Shown here: one piece after another, positions 26,758 through 34,900 of the stretch
Position numbering within the stretch: position 1 is the stretch's first letter
Layout of the letters: each line of letters opens with the position of its first letter
Assembly: GCA_949294845.1 (NCBI GenBank)
Contig: CASFJH010000012.1
Span: 1-40,444 of the forward strand
Length of the DNA: 40,444 nt
Direction: 5' to 3'
Source of the DNA: an uncultured Bacillota bacterium
GTDB lineage: Bacteria; Bacillota; Clostridia; Christensenellales; Pumilibacteraceae
Position numbers and translations under genes: made by a program
The notes under the pieces: generated by a model
What the model was told of the DNA's origin: nothing
Databases searched by the model: none
What the model saw: the letters and a program-made list of their open reading frames with translations, nothing else

Positions 26758-27722
26758 TGTATCTTTATCCTCCTTCCGTCCGAGCGGTAAACGGCGTCGA
26801 GCAGACGCACGGTACGCGCGCCCTCGGTAAAGTTCACCTTGAATTTACGGCCGGTGCGTATACAGTCGTAAAAATCCTTTATTATGAGCGGATGCGCCGA
26901 CCCCCAGTAAGTCTTACCGGGCAGCTCCTTTATCTCGGGAAGCACAGCGCGTTTACCGTCGACGTACAGCTCTCCGCCTGAAAAACGCAGCCTTTTGACT
27001 CCTTCGACCGTTACTTCCACGGGGAAATTGTCGGTGCAGCAGACTGTTGCGTAAAACGGAGCGACGCCCGAATCGAACTCAATAAGGCCTTCGGCAGTGT
27101 CCTCCACGTCTATAATACCGACGTGCGTTCTGTTGGAAACGCGCGCGGTGACATATCGCGGCTCTCCCATCAGCCACATGAGCAGATCGAGCGAATGTAT
27201 AGCCTGGTTTATCAGCACTCCGCCGCCCTCGGTGGCTTTTCTGCCGCGCCAGTCGGCGCTGCCGTAATATTCGGCGTCACGCCGCCACTGCACCGAACAG
27301 TATCCGCGGTTTATTCCGTCGGCAAGCCTTCCGGCCTCCTCCGCCGCCGGCGTATACCTGTTCTGGAAGCACACGCCCAACTGCGCGTCCGACCTCGCAA
27401 CCTCTTTGCCGAGCGTTTCCAGTTCCTGCGGCGAGATGCACAGCGGCTTTTCGACAAAAACGTTTACGCCCGCCTTCAGCGCGGCGATCGCCATTCCGGC
27501 GTGCAGATAGTGCGGCGTGCAGATATGCACGCAGTCGGGACGCATTGCCAGCGCCCTGCCGAAATCCGAAACGACCGCGACGTCGGGACAGTGCTTTTCC
27601 GCCAGACGTCCGGCCTTCGCCTCGTCTACGTCGCACAGCGCCGCTATCTCTACGCCCGCGGCTTTGGCCGATTCTATATGCATCGGCGCAATAACGCCGC
27701 ATCCTATTATCGCCGCTTTCAT
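26754..27722 (-). CDS. Gfo/Idh/MocA-family oxidoreductase (second copy)
   Basis: NAD(P)-dependent sugar dehydrogenase of 322 residues. The Rossmann start is MKAAIIGCGVIAPMHIES, the nicotinamide-site EKP is in NVFVEKPLCIS, and the C-terminal domain has the GGGVLINQAIHSLDLLMWLMG segment with the usual catalytic-region His. It overlaps both neighbours by four bases (ATGA). Distinct in sequence from the other family member just upstream, so not a recent duplication. The substrate is unknown; context suggests a sugar acid or glycoside of the UxuA pathway. Confidence 0.88.
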   Translation of the reverse strand: MKAAIIGCGVIAPMHIESAKAAGVEIAALCDVDEAKAGRLAEKHCPDVAVVSDFGRALAMRPDCVHICTPHYLHAGMAIAALKAGVNVFVEKPLCISPQELETLGKEVARSDAQLGVCFQNRYTPAAEEAGRLADGINRGYCSVQWRRDAEYYGSADWRGRKATEGGGVLINQAIHSLDLLMWLMGEPRYVTARVSNRTHVGIIDVEDTAEGLIEFDSGVAPFYATVCCTDNFPVEVTVEGVKRLRFSGGELYVDGKRAVLPEIKELPGKTYWGSAHPLIIKDFYDCIRTGRKFKVNFTEGARTVRLLDAVYRSDGRRIKIQ

Positions 27723-28885
27723 TTGCTGCCGTAGGTACCCTGAGTATCGAGCACCAGGTTACTGCCCGTCTTGACCTTAGACGTCTTTACGCGCTTCATC
27801 AGTTCGTCGAAGTAAAGCTCTTCGTCTACCGGCAGCGAAACGGTCTTTTTTAGCCATGTGGATAAAAGCATCGCGTTCATCAGTTCGACGCCGTAAATGC
27901 CCTCTTTGCCGTCGACGAACAGCGGCTCCAATCCCAGTATGGCGCGCGCGAAGTTGGTCAGTATGCCGGCGTGCTGAGAGTTCTCGCCCTTAATCTCCAC
28001 CGGTATTCTCTCCCACTCGGGCGTACCGAAGCCGCCGCGGTAAGTGCGGTTGAATTCTCTCTCGTCGATTTTGAGCTTATCGTATTGAATCGAACCGCCG
28101 TCGCACACCAGCTTGCCGAGCGTGCCGAGCACCTCGAAGCGGTTATCGCCCGGGCAATCGGCCGTGGACGTGATGAAAGCGCCCGTCGCGCCGCCCGGGT
28201 ATTCGAGATACGCCGTAACGTCGTCCTCAACCTCGATGTCGTGCCATTTGCCGAAGTGGCAGAACGCGCGCACGGCGGACGGTCTCAGACCGGTCACCCA
28301 CTGAACGAGATCGAGCTGGTGCGGACACTGATTGATGAGAACGCCGCCGCCTTCGCCCGACCATGTGGCGCGCCATGTACCCGAATCGTAATAGCTCTGC
28401 GATCGGTACCAGTCGGTGATAATCCAGTTAACGCGCTTTATCGTGCCTATTCCGCCCGACAAGATTATCTCGCGCATCTTGCGGTAAACGGGATTGGTGC
28501 GCTGATTGAACATCATCGTAAACAGCACTTTCGCCTGCTTTGCCGCTTCGTTCATCTCCTTTACCTGGCGCGTGTAAACGCCGGCGGGTTTTTCGCACAC
28601 CACGTTGAAACCGCGTTTGAGCGCGGCAGTACAGAGCGGCGGATGCAGGTAGTGCGGCGTCGCCACTACTACGGCGTCGACGTCGGATTTCTCTATAAGC
28701 TCCTCGCCGCTGCCGTAAACGGCGATGTTTTCGCCGTAGTTCTTTACGTTTTTCAGCTTTTCCGGATCGATGTCCGCTACCGCGGCAAGCACGCCGTTGC
28801 CTATCCTTCCGTCGCGGAAATTATTCGCGTGGCCGGTACCCATGTTGCCGAACCCGATAATACCGAATCTTACGGTCTTTTCCAT
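27719..28885 (-). CDS. Gfo/Idh/MocA-family oxidoreductase (first copy)
   Basis: The 388-residue member has the Rossmann motif GIIGFGNMGTGHANN, the EKP in VVCEKPAGVYT, and a C-terminal domain with GGGVLINQCPHQLDLVQWVTG containing the conserved His. It is longer than its neighbour, with a C-terminal extension (about 345-388). The ATG overlaps the end of the upstream isomerase gene by 16 bases, with AGGAG inside that gene, and its own stop overlaps the next start (ATGA). The substrate is not identifiable. Confidence 0.88.
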   Translation of the reverse strand: MEKTVRFGIIGFGNMGTGHANNFRDGRIGNGVLAAVADIDPEKLKNVKNYGENIAVYGSGEELIEKSDVDAVVVATPHYLHPPLCTAALKRGFNVVCEKPAGVYTRQVKEMNEAAKQAKVLFTMMFNQRTNPVYRKMREIILSGGIGTIKRVNWIITDWYRSQSYYDSGTWRATWSGEGGGVLINQCPHQLDLVQWVTGLRPSAVRAFCHFGKWHDIEVEDDVTAYLEYPGGATGAFITSTADCPGDNRFEVLGTLGKLVCDGGSIQYDKLKIDEREFNRTYRGGFGTPEWERIPVEIKGENSQHAGILTNFARAILGLEPLFVDGKEGIYGVELMNAMLLSTWLKKTVSLPVDEELYFDELMKRVKTSKVKTGSNLVLDTQGTYGSK

Positions 28886-29727
28886 ATCCCTTCGCTCTCC
28901 TTGAAACCTTTTGAAATAAGTATTTTTTTAAGCGCGTTGACGGCGCAGTCGAAGGCCTCGGCAGCAGTCGCAAACGCGTATTTGTTTTTCAGCTCGCTCT
29001 TGTCCACGGCGGCGTAGCCCTCGAATACTCTCAGATGCGGCTCGACGGTCAGCACGCCGTCGCGTCCGAAGCGGTCTATCACGTCGCCTATACGTCCGTC
29101 GCCCTCTCCGGCGGGCACAACTTCGCCCGTCGCCGCGACGACATCCTTTATATGCAGATATCCGGCGCGTTCTGCAAGCGGCAGAGACTTTTCCGCAGGC
29201 ACGCCGCACTGAATGTAATTGGCCGGATCGTAAACGCTGTTAAGCCCGTGTACCGAAGCGAGAATATCCTCTACGCGCTCCGGAACGTCGCCGTAAATAT
29301 CCTTTTCGTTCTCGTGGAAAAGCTCTATGCCGGCGTCGGCTGCACGGCATACGAAGTATCCTAGACGGTTGAGCACCGTGTCGCGGTCGAATCCGTCGTC
29401 GCCGGCGTAAAAACTGAACATCCGTATGCGCCTGCACCGCATCGCGTGCGCAACGCGGATAAGCCGGTCCAGTCTGTCGCGTTCGGCCTTGAAATCGTCG
29501 GAAAGCCTGCTCTTGCCGAGCGGCGATCCCACCGAAAACACCTGTATCCCCTCTTCGCGCAGCATATCGGCGTAACGCTTCGCTTCGTCGGGAGTAAAGT
29601 CGGAAACGTTCTTGCCCGATACACTTCTTATCTCCGTCAGCGCTATCCCATTACGCTTTAAAGCTTCTCTCTGCCCCTCTATGTCGGAAGCCGCCTCGTC
29701 GGCAAAAGCGCATAATTTAAGCTCCAT
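28870..29727 (-). CDS. Sugar phosphate isomerase/epimerase family TIM-barrel protein (operon leader gene)
   Basis: A 285-residue xylose-isomerase-like TIM barrel. Candidate metal ligands lie in ELFHENEKDIYG, VYDPANYIQCG, LHIKDV and LTVEPHL, the four strands that usually supply Glu/Asp/His in this superfamily. The first gene of the sugar-acid operon, preceded by AGGAG. Only distantly like the second isomerase at the operon end. Substrate unknown. Confidence 0.82.
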   Translation of the reverse strand: MELKLCAFADEAASDIEGQREALKRNGIALTEIRSVSGKNVSDFTPDEAKRYADMLREEGIQVFSVGSPLGKSRLSDDFKAERDRLDRLIRVAHAMRCRRIRMFSFYAGDDGFDRDTVLNRLGYFVCRAADAGIELFHENEKDIYGDVPERVEDILASVHGLNSVYDPANYIQCGVPAEKSLPLAERAGYLHIKDVVAATGEVVPAGEGDGRIGDVIDRFGRDGVLTVEPHLRVFEGYAAVDKSELKNKYAFATAAEAFDCAVNALKKILISKGFKESEGIWKRP

Positions 29728-29753
29728 ATCATTTCTCCTGTTTTATTTTTATT

Positions 29754-29782
29754 ATTATAATACAGCATAAAATAAAAATCAA
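29754..29782 (-). promoter_or_regulatory. Promoter of the sugar-acid operon
   Basis: On the minus strand, TTGATT (29777-29782), a 17-bp spacer and TATAAT (29754-29759), with a leader of about 20 nt to the first gene. Confidence 0.75.
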
Positions 29783-29784
29783 TA

Positions 29785-29826
29785 GCATTATCTGCATATT
29801 TCATTGCATTTTGTGCTGCAGTATGC
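29785..29826. promoter_or_regulatory. Candidate AraC-type operator between divergent promoters
   Basis: The 21 bp between the two -35 boxes and the adjacent DNA hold repeated GCAT elements at 29785, 29794 and 29806 and the inverted ATGC at 29823. Half-site spacing is uneven (9 and 12 bp), so this is a candidate only. Confidence 0.4.
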
Positions 29827-29832
29827 TATACT
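29804..29832 (+). promoter_or_regulatory. Promoter of the araC-type regulator, placed for a leaderless mRNA
   Basis: TTGCAT (29804-29809), a 17-bp spacer and TATACT (29827-29832), then six bases to the ATG at 29839. Confidence 0.65.
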
Positions 29833-29838
29833 CTTTAT

Positions 29839-30627
29839 ATGAATAAATGTTTATCGCATATTTTTTCGGACGGCATCGACTTCAGGCACAGCGCCGACGA
29901 CTGCCCCGATCAGAACGAGTTTCCGCCGCACATACACAACTTTTACGAGCTGTTCGTATTCGTCGAGGGTGACGCCGGCTATACTGTGGAGAACAAGCTG
30001 TATTCGCTGCGCTCTTACGATATGCTCATCATACGCCCCGGGCAATTCCATTATCTCAACCTGCGTTCCGCACGCCCCTACCGGCGTATGGTAATACATT
30101 TTTCTGAGGATAACGTTATGCCCGTAGTCGTTCCGCTGATACAGAAAGGCGGCTACTTCAGGCTGGGGCGCGACAGCGAAATCGTTTCGCTGCTGTATAA
30201 ATTATGCGATTACGGCACCGCGCGCGAAAAATGCGACGCGAAGGCGCTGCTGCCCAACATCCTCTCGGAAATACTCATTGACACAAAGTATCTTTCCCCC
30301 GACCGGTCGGAGGCCGGAGTGCTCGGATCCGCCGCCGCGATAGCCGACTACATCAACTCGCATATATGCGAGCCGATGACGGTCGACAGCATAGCGAAAG
30401 ACCTGTACCTGTCGCGCTCTTACGTCTCGCACGTCTTTTCGCGCGATTACCATATGGGAGTAATGCAGTTCGTCCGCAGAAAAAAAGTCATAGCCGCCGA
30501 AAAGCTTATAAAAAACGGTACGCGCGCGTCCGAAGCTGCCTATGCGTGCGGATTTGCAGACTACGCCACTTTTTACCGCTCATACTGCCAGATACTGGGC
30601 CGCGCGCCCAGCAGCGACAAAGTGTGA
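29839..30627 (+). CDS. AraC-family transcriptional regulator
   Basis: The 262-residue protein has an N-terminal cupin-like ligand domain (the PPHIHNFYELFVFVEG segment near 30-48 is the typical sugar-sensing start) and a C-terminal double helix-turn-helix (about 165-262) with LSRSYVSHVFSRDYHMGVMQF and the ASEAAYACGFADYATFYRSYC signature. It diverges from the six-gene sugar-acid operon with facing promoters, so it is the likely regulator of that operon, responding to a uronate or pathway intermediate. No Shine-Dalgarno is visible; the -10 box is six bases from the ATG. A strong terminator follows. Confidence 0.92.
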   Translation: MNKCLSHIFSDGIDFRHSADDCPDQNEFPPHIHNFYELFVFVEGDAGYTVENKLYSLRSYDMLIIRPGQFHYLNLRSARPYRRMVIHFSEDNVMPVVVPLIQKGGYFRLGRDSEIVSLLYKLCDYGTAREKCDAKALLPNILSEILIDTKYLSPDRSEAGVLGSAAAIADYINSHICEPMTVDSIAKDLYLSRSYVSHVFSRDYHMGVMQFVRRKKVIAAEKLIKNGTRASEAAYACGFADYATFYRSYCQILGRAPSSDKV

Positions 30628-30637
30628 CGCGAAATTG

Positions 30638-30671
30638 AACGGCGGAGCGATAAAAGCTCCGCCGTTTGTTA
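30638..30671 (+). terminator. Intrinsic terminator of the araC-type gene
   Basis: An 11-bp GC-rich stem (AACGGCGGAGC with GCTCCGCCGTT) and a seven-base loop, followed by TGTTATT. Confidence 0.85.
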
Positions 30672-30734
30672 TTAAATCCTTAATGAAAGGCCTTCCTTAA
30701 AAGTGCGCGCCGCGGAAAAAGCGCGCGAAATTCA

Positions 30735-30781
30735 GGAAACGCGCCTTAATATCAGACCGATTAAGCTGCGGAAACGCGCCT
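30735..30781. repeat. Short direct repeat between araC and the uL15-like gene
   Basis: GGAAACGCGCCT occurs at 30735-30746 and 30770-30781 (period 35). The nearby GAAATTCA and CGCGCCTTAAT strings resemble the repeats at 12524 and 23850. Confidence 0.6.
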
Positions 30782-30795
30782 GTCGCAGCCGCAGT

Positions 30796-31893
30796 TTACC
30801 GTCCCTTTGTCTTAAGTCTGACCGCTCTGCCGCCGGTCAGTGCGATCATTTTTACCGCGTCGGCTGAAAACTCCGGCATTTTAACCGTCAGCGGCTTATC
30901 GAGCGAGCCGCGCGCGAGCACCTTCACATGATTAACCGAGCGCGCAACAAGCTTCTTTGCTTTGAGCGACTCCAAGGTGACGGTATCGTTCGCCTGATAG
31001 TTGCGCGACAGCGTATCGATATTGACGACCGCTTTGGGACCGGGCAGCACGGATTCTTCCTCTTCGTCAAGCAGCGATACGGCCGCCTCGTCTGAGATCA
31101 GGCTGCGCGCCTCCCCGGCGGTCACCTGTACGCGCCGACCGAAGTCCTCCCATATCAGGCGGTCCGCGTCGGCCGCGCGGACGTCCGCCGTTTTTAACCG
31201 GATAAGTCCGCGCTTTAAAAGATTTTTTACCGTGTCGTAAGGATAATCGGACGGCCTGACCGTTTCGTTACGGTCGGAACGGATCAGCCCCGAATTGCGC
31301 ATGAGAATTTCCGTCAGCTCTTTTGCGAGCTTTACACCGCGCCGCGATCTGACTTTTAAGCGAAACGGCACCTTTTCGTATCTCCTGACTGCCGACTCGT
31401 CCCTGAAGAAAAACTTGGAGCCGACAAAATTCCGAGGATCAAGCGCTAAATAAAGGTAAAGCGTCTTTCCTCTTATCGAAAATCTGGACAGCGTTTTCCT
31501 GCCGGCATAAAACGCGGAGTATGCCCACGAAACGCGGTTGCGCACTTTCCCGTAGGTCAAAAATTCGTTGGCAAGGTCTGCATAATATTCCTTGACGGCA
31601 TCGGAGGCCTGTATGAGCTTTGCCGTAAACGACTTGTCGTACCTGCCGCGAACGGTTGCCGATTCGGGCGACGCATCGGTCTGCGCGCCGTCATTCAGCT
31701 TACCGGCGGTCAAAGGCTCTTGCTCTTCCTTTACTTCCGTCCCGGGCGAGTCGGAGCTGACCGCATCCGCGCCGCGCGGTTTCCGCACGCGCGTCAGATA
31801 AATGTGCGCGCTTAAAAGAGCGCATATCGATATCAGTGCGGCGGTGCAGATATACTGCGCTTCGATCGCAAGCCCGAGCAATAATTCGCTCAT
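30796..31893 (-). CDS. Membrane-anchored protein with C-terminal ribosomal uL15-like domain
   Basis: The 365 residues comprise one N-terminal membrane segment (about 8-33), a low-complexity polar linker (40-80), a globular domain (about 85-200, with SFTAKLIQ, GRKTLSRFSIRGKTLYLYLALDP), a second region with an acidic DEEEE stretch (201-283), and a C-terminal segment (about 286-362). That segment resembles the C-terminal half of ribosomal protein uL15: VVNIDTL, VTLESLKAKKLV, VKVLARGSLDKPLTVK and a final ALTGGR. The middle domain recalls uncharacterised proteins of gut Firmicutes; I cannot name it. AGGAG precedes the ATG. It follows the large surface-protein gene by 10 bp, so the two are probably co-transcribed. 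It is not the ribosomal L15 gene. Confidence 0.82.
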   Translation of the reverse strand: MSELLLGLAIEAQYICTAALISICALLSAHIYLTRVRKPRGADAVSSDSPGTEVKEEQEPLTAGKLNDGAQTDASPESATVRGRYDKSFTAKLIQASDAVKEYYADLANEFLTYGKVRNRVSWAYSAFYAGRKTLSRFSIRGKTLYLYLALDPRNFVGSKFFFRDESAVRRYEKVPFRLKVRSRRGVKLAKELTEILMRNSGLIRSDRNETVRPSDYPYDTVKNLLKRGLIRLKTADVRAADADRLIWEDFGRRVQVTAGEARSLISDEAAVSLLDEEEESVLPGPKAVVNIDTLSRNYQANDTVTLESLKAKKLVARSVNHVKVLARGSLDKPLTVKMPEFSADAVKMIALTGGRAVRLKTKGR

Positions 31894-31903
31894 AGCGCTC
31901 TCC

Positions 31904-34900
31904 TTACTCCGCAGAACGGCCGGCTCTGACCGCTCTTACGACCAGCGTTATCGCTAAAGCCGCCACTGCAGCGCCGAGAACGATGTTTATTATCGTGTAA
32001 ATAAGCGAGACTCTTCCGTTGTCTGCAATCGCCGAGTCAAGCTCGGTTTCCAGCCCGCTGTCCGTTTCTTCAAGCTTTTGCTGCAGAGCGTCAAGGTTTT
32101 CCTGTACCTGTCTGATTCCTGCCCAAAGCGCCTCGTCGGCCGCCTTGTACGCGCCGTCAAGCGCCGCTAATTCGGCGGCAAGCTGTCCGTCTGCAGTTTT
32201 CAGCGCTCCGAAGTCGCCGTTTATAAGTAAGTCCGCGTTTTTGTACGCCGCCTCCACTTCGGCAAGCCGCGCCTCCACGTCCGACTTGTTCTGAGCGATC
32301 GACGACGTAAGTCCGTTCACCGCGCTCTCAAGATCGGCGCGTATCTGCGAAATTTGCAGTTCGAGATCGCTTTGAGCCTGCGCCAGAAGCGCTTCGAGCT
32401 GTTCCGCAGCGGCCGATAGCGCTTCGTCGGTGGCGTATGTCCCGTCAAGCGCGTCCAGCGCGGCTCGGGTTGCCTGCAGCTCCGCGCTCAGCCGTTCCAG
32501 TTCGGCGGAAATGTCGCCGTCGGCGCTTTCAAGCGCGTCAACGGCTGCCGAAAGCGACTCCGCCTGAGCCTCCATGCGGTCTATCCGGGATTGCAGCGTA
32601 TCGCCGGCAGTCCAAACGGCGTACAGCGACATACCTCCGTCCGGCATTTCAGCCGAGCTTACGGTAAACTGCCCGTTTTCAAAAGGAAAGTCGATCGAAT
32701 CGCCGTTGGGATCGTAGCTCCAGCCGGCGAAAATATAGCCTTCGCGCTGCGGCACGGTATCGCTTATCTTTACCGTATCGCCCGAAAAATATCCGCTGCC
32801 GTCGACGGGCGCGTTGCTGCCGCCGTTCGCGTCGTATATAACGGCGAATTCTTCATTCGCCTCGAACACGGCGTAAAGATAAACCGTGTCGCCGTCCGTC
32901 TGCGTCAATGCGTCTGTAATTGTTTGCCCGTCCGCATACGCGGCAATTTGTCCGGAGGGAATCGCCGACCAGCCGGCAAAACGGCAGCCTGCCGGAGCGG
33001 CAATGTCCATTTCCGCCGCTGAATTCAGCGCGAAGGGCGTTCCGTATACCGCCGACTGCTCTCCGAATACGTTCTGTCCGCTCACATAAACTATCGTATA
33101 CCTGACGGGGATCCAGTACGGGTGCAGCGTAAGCGCGCTTACGTTTATGTTCCACTCGGCTACTGCGGCGTTCATTGCGGAGTCGAAAATCATCTGTCCG
33201 GCGCCGTCGGGCTGAGTGTAGTATCCGCCGAAGCTGTATCCGGAACATACGGGAACGGTAAGGCCGTCGGGCAGTTGCCGTCCGTAAACCGCCGAAAAAG
33301 GAGGATTGACCGCCTCGCCGTGCGCGGAAGCGAACGTTATCTCCGTCACCGTCTGTTCCCATACCGCATACAGCGTTATCTCGCCGCCGTTGTCGGCGCA
33401 CAGATCGGATACCGTCGCTCCGTCGGAGTACGCCGCGTCGCCGCCCTCCGAAAGCGCCCAGCCGGCAAACGTATATCCCGTTTTTTCAAACGCGTTTTCC
33501 GAAAGCGCTCTCTCCTCGCCGTATGCGAACTCGTCGGGATTCATATCGCCCGTTCCGCTGTTCGCGCTGTATATAATCTTATAGACGTTTGCCTGCCACA
33601 CCGCGTACAGCACGACGTCCTCGCCGGCAAAGAGGACAGTCTCGCCGTCGGAGTATTCCGCGCTTTCGGCGTTACGGTCTGAAGCCCAGCCGATAAAAGT
33701 GTATCCGGCGCGTTCGGGCTGTACTGAAGATACCGTCGCCGAAGAACCGTCGGTATAAACCGCATTGTCCGAAGGGGCGCCCGTTCCGCCGTTTGCCGAA
33801 TAGACCAGCGAAAGCTTCGTACCGTCCGCCGCAAAAACCTCGGAGTCGCCCGTAACGACAAACGAATAATACCCGTCGGCTCCCGCCTCGGCAAGCTGCC
33901 CGTTAATATAAACCTTGGGCAAGGCGCCAGTAACGGTAAAGCTCACCGTTTCGCCGAAAGCGTATTTTTCATTGAGCCCCTCGGCGCCGTACCCTTCCGC
34001 CGCGGAGAAAACGACAGTGTATAGCGCGCTCTTCCAAACGGCGTAAAACACTGTGTCTGCGTCCGGCATTATGAATTGCTCTCCTGCGCGGTACGTCGCC
34101 GTCGAAGCCAGAGGATCCTCGCTCCAGCCCTCGAATATATGCCCTTCGAGCTGCGGAACAATAACGGTAACCGTGACTTTCTCTCCGGCCGCCGGCCGCG
34201 AAGACTCGACCGAGCCGACAAACGTTCCGCCGTTGGCGTCATAGGAAAGGGACGGATTGTGCTTCCACACCGCATACAGCGTTACCACCGCGTCACCCAT
34301 AGTAAACTGTCCGCCGGCAAGGTATTGCGCCGTTTCGGCGCCGGCTGACGTCGCCCAGCCGAGGAACGAATAGTTTCTCCTTGACGGAACGCCGTCGCTG
34401 AGAACGATCGTTTCCTGCTCGTGCGCCTGAGTCATGGCAGGCGCACCGGTGCCGCCGTTCGCGTCGTAAAGCAACGAATAGACAGGCTTTTCCTGCCATG
34501 CGGCATAGAGCACCACGACGCCGCCCTGCTCGCCGGTAAGACCGACAGAATATAATGTATCGGCGTTATACATTGCCCAATTCTGCTCGTCGTACATATT
34601 CCAGCCGACGAAATCGAAATTTTCGCGCGACAGCGCAAGCGCCTGCGCAGAAGGCAGAGTCAGCTCGCCGAACACGACGTTGTTAATAGTATGAAGATAT
34701 CTGCCCTCGCTGTAAAGTTCTACCGTGTATGTGACGGGCGCCCACTGCGCATAAAGAACGACGTCGGCGTCCGCCGTGAGCGTCTTGCCCTCGAACGCCT
34801 TTCCGTCCGAGCCGAAATACTGCTCGCCGCCCGTCTGTGCGTCGAAATAGCCGAGAAAGTTATAACCGTGCCGCGCGGGGACGGCCGGTATATCGGTAAG

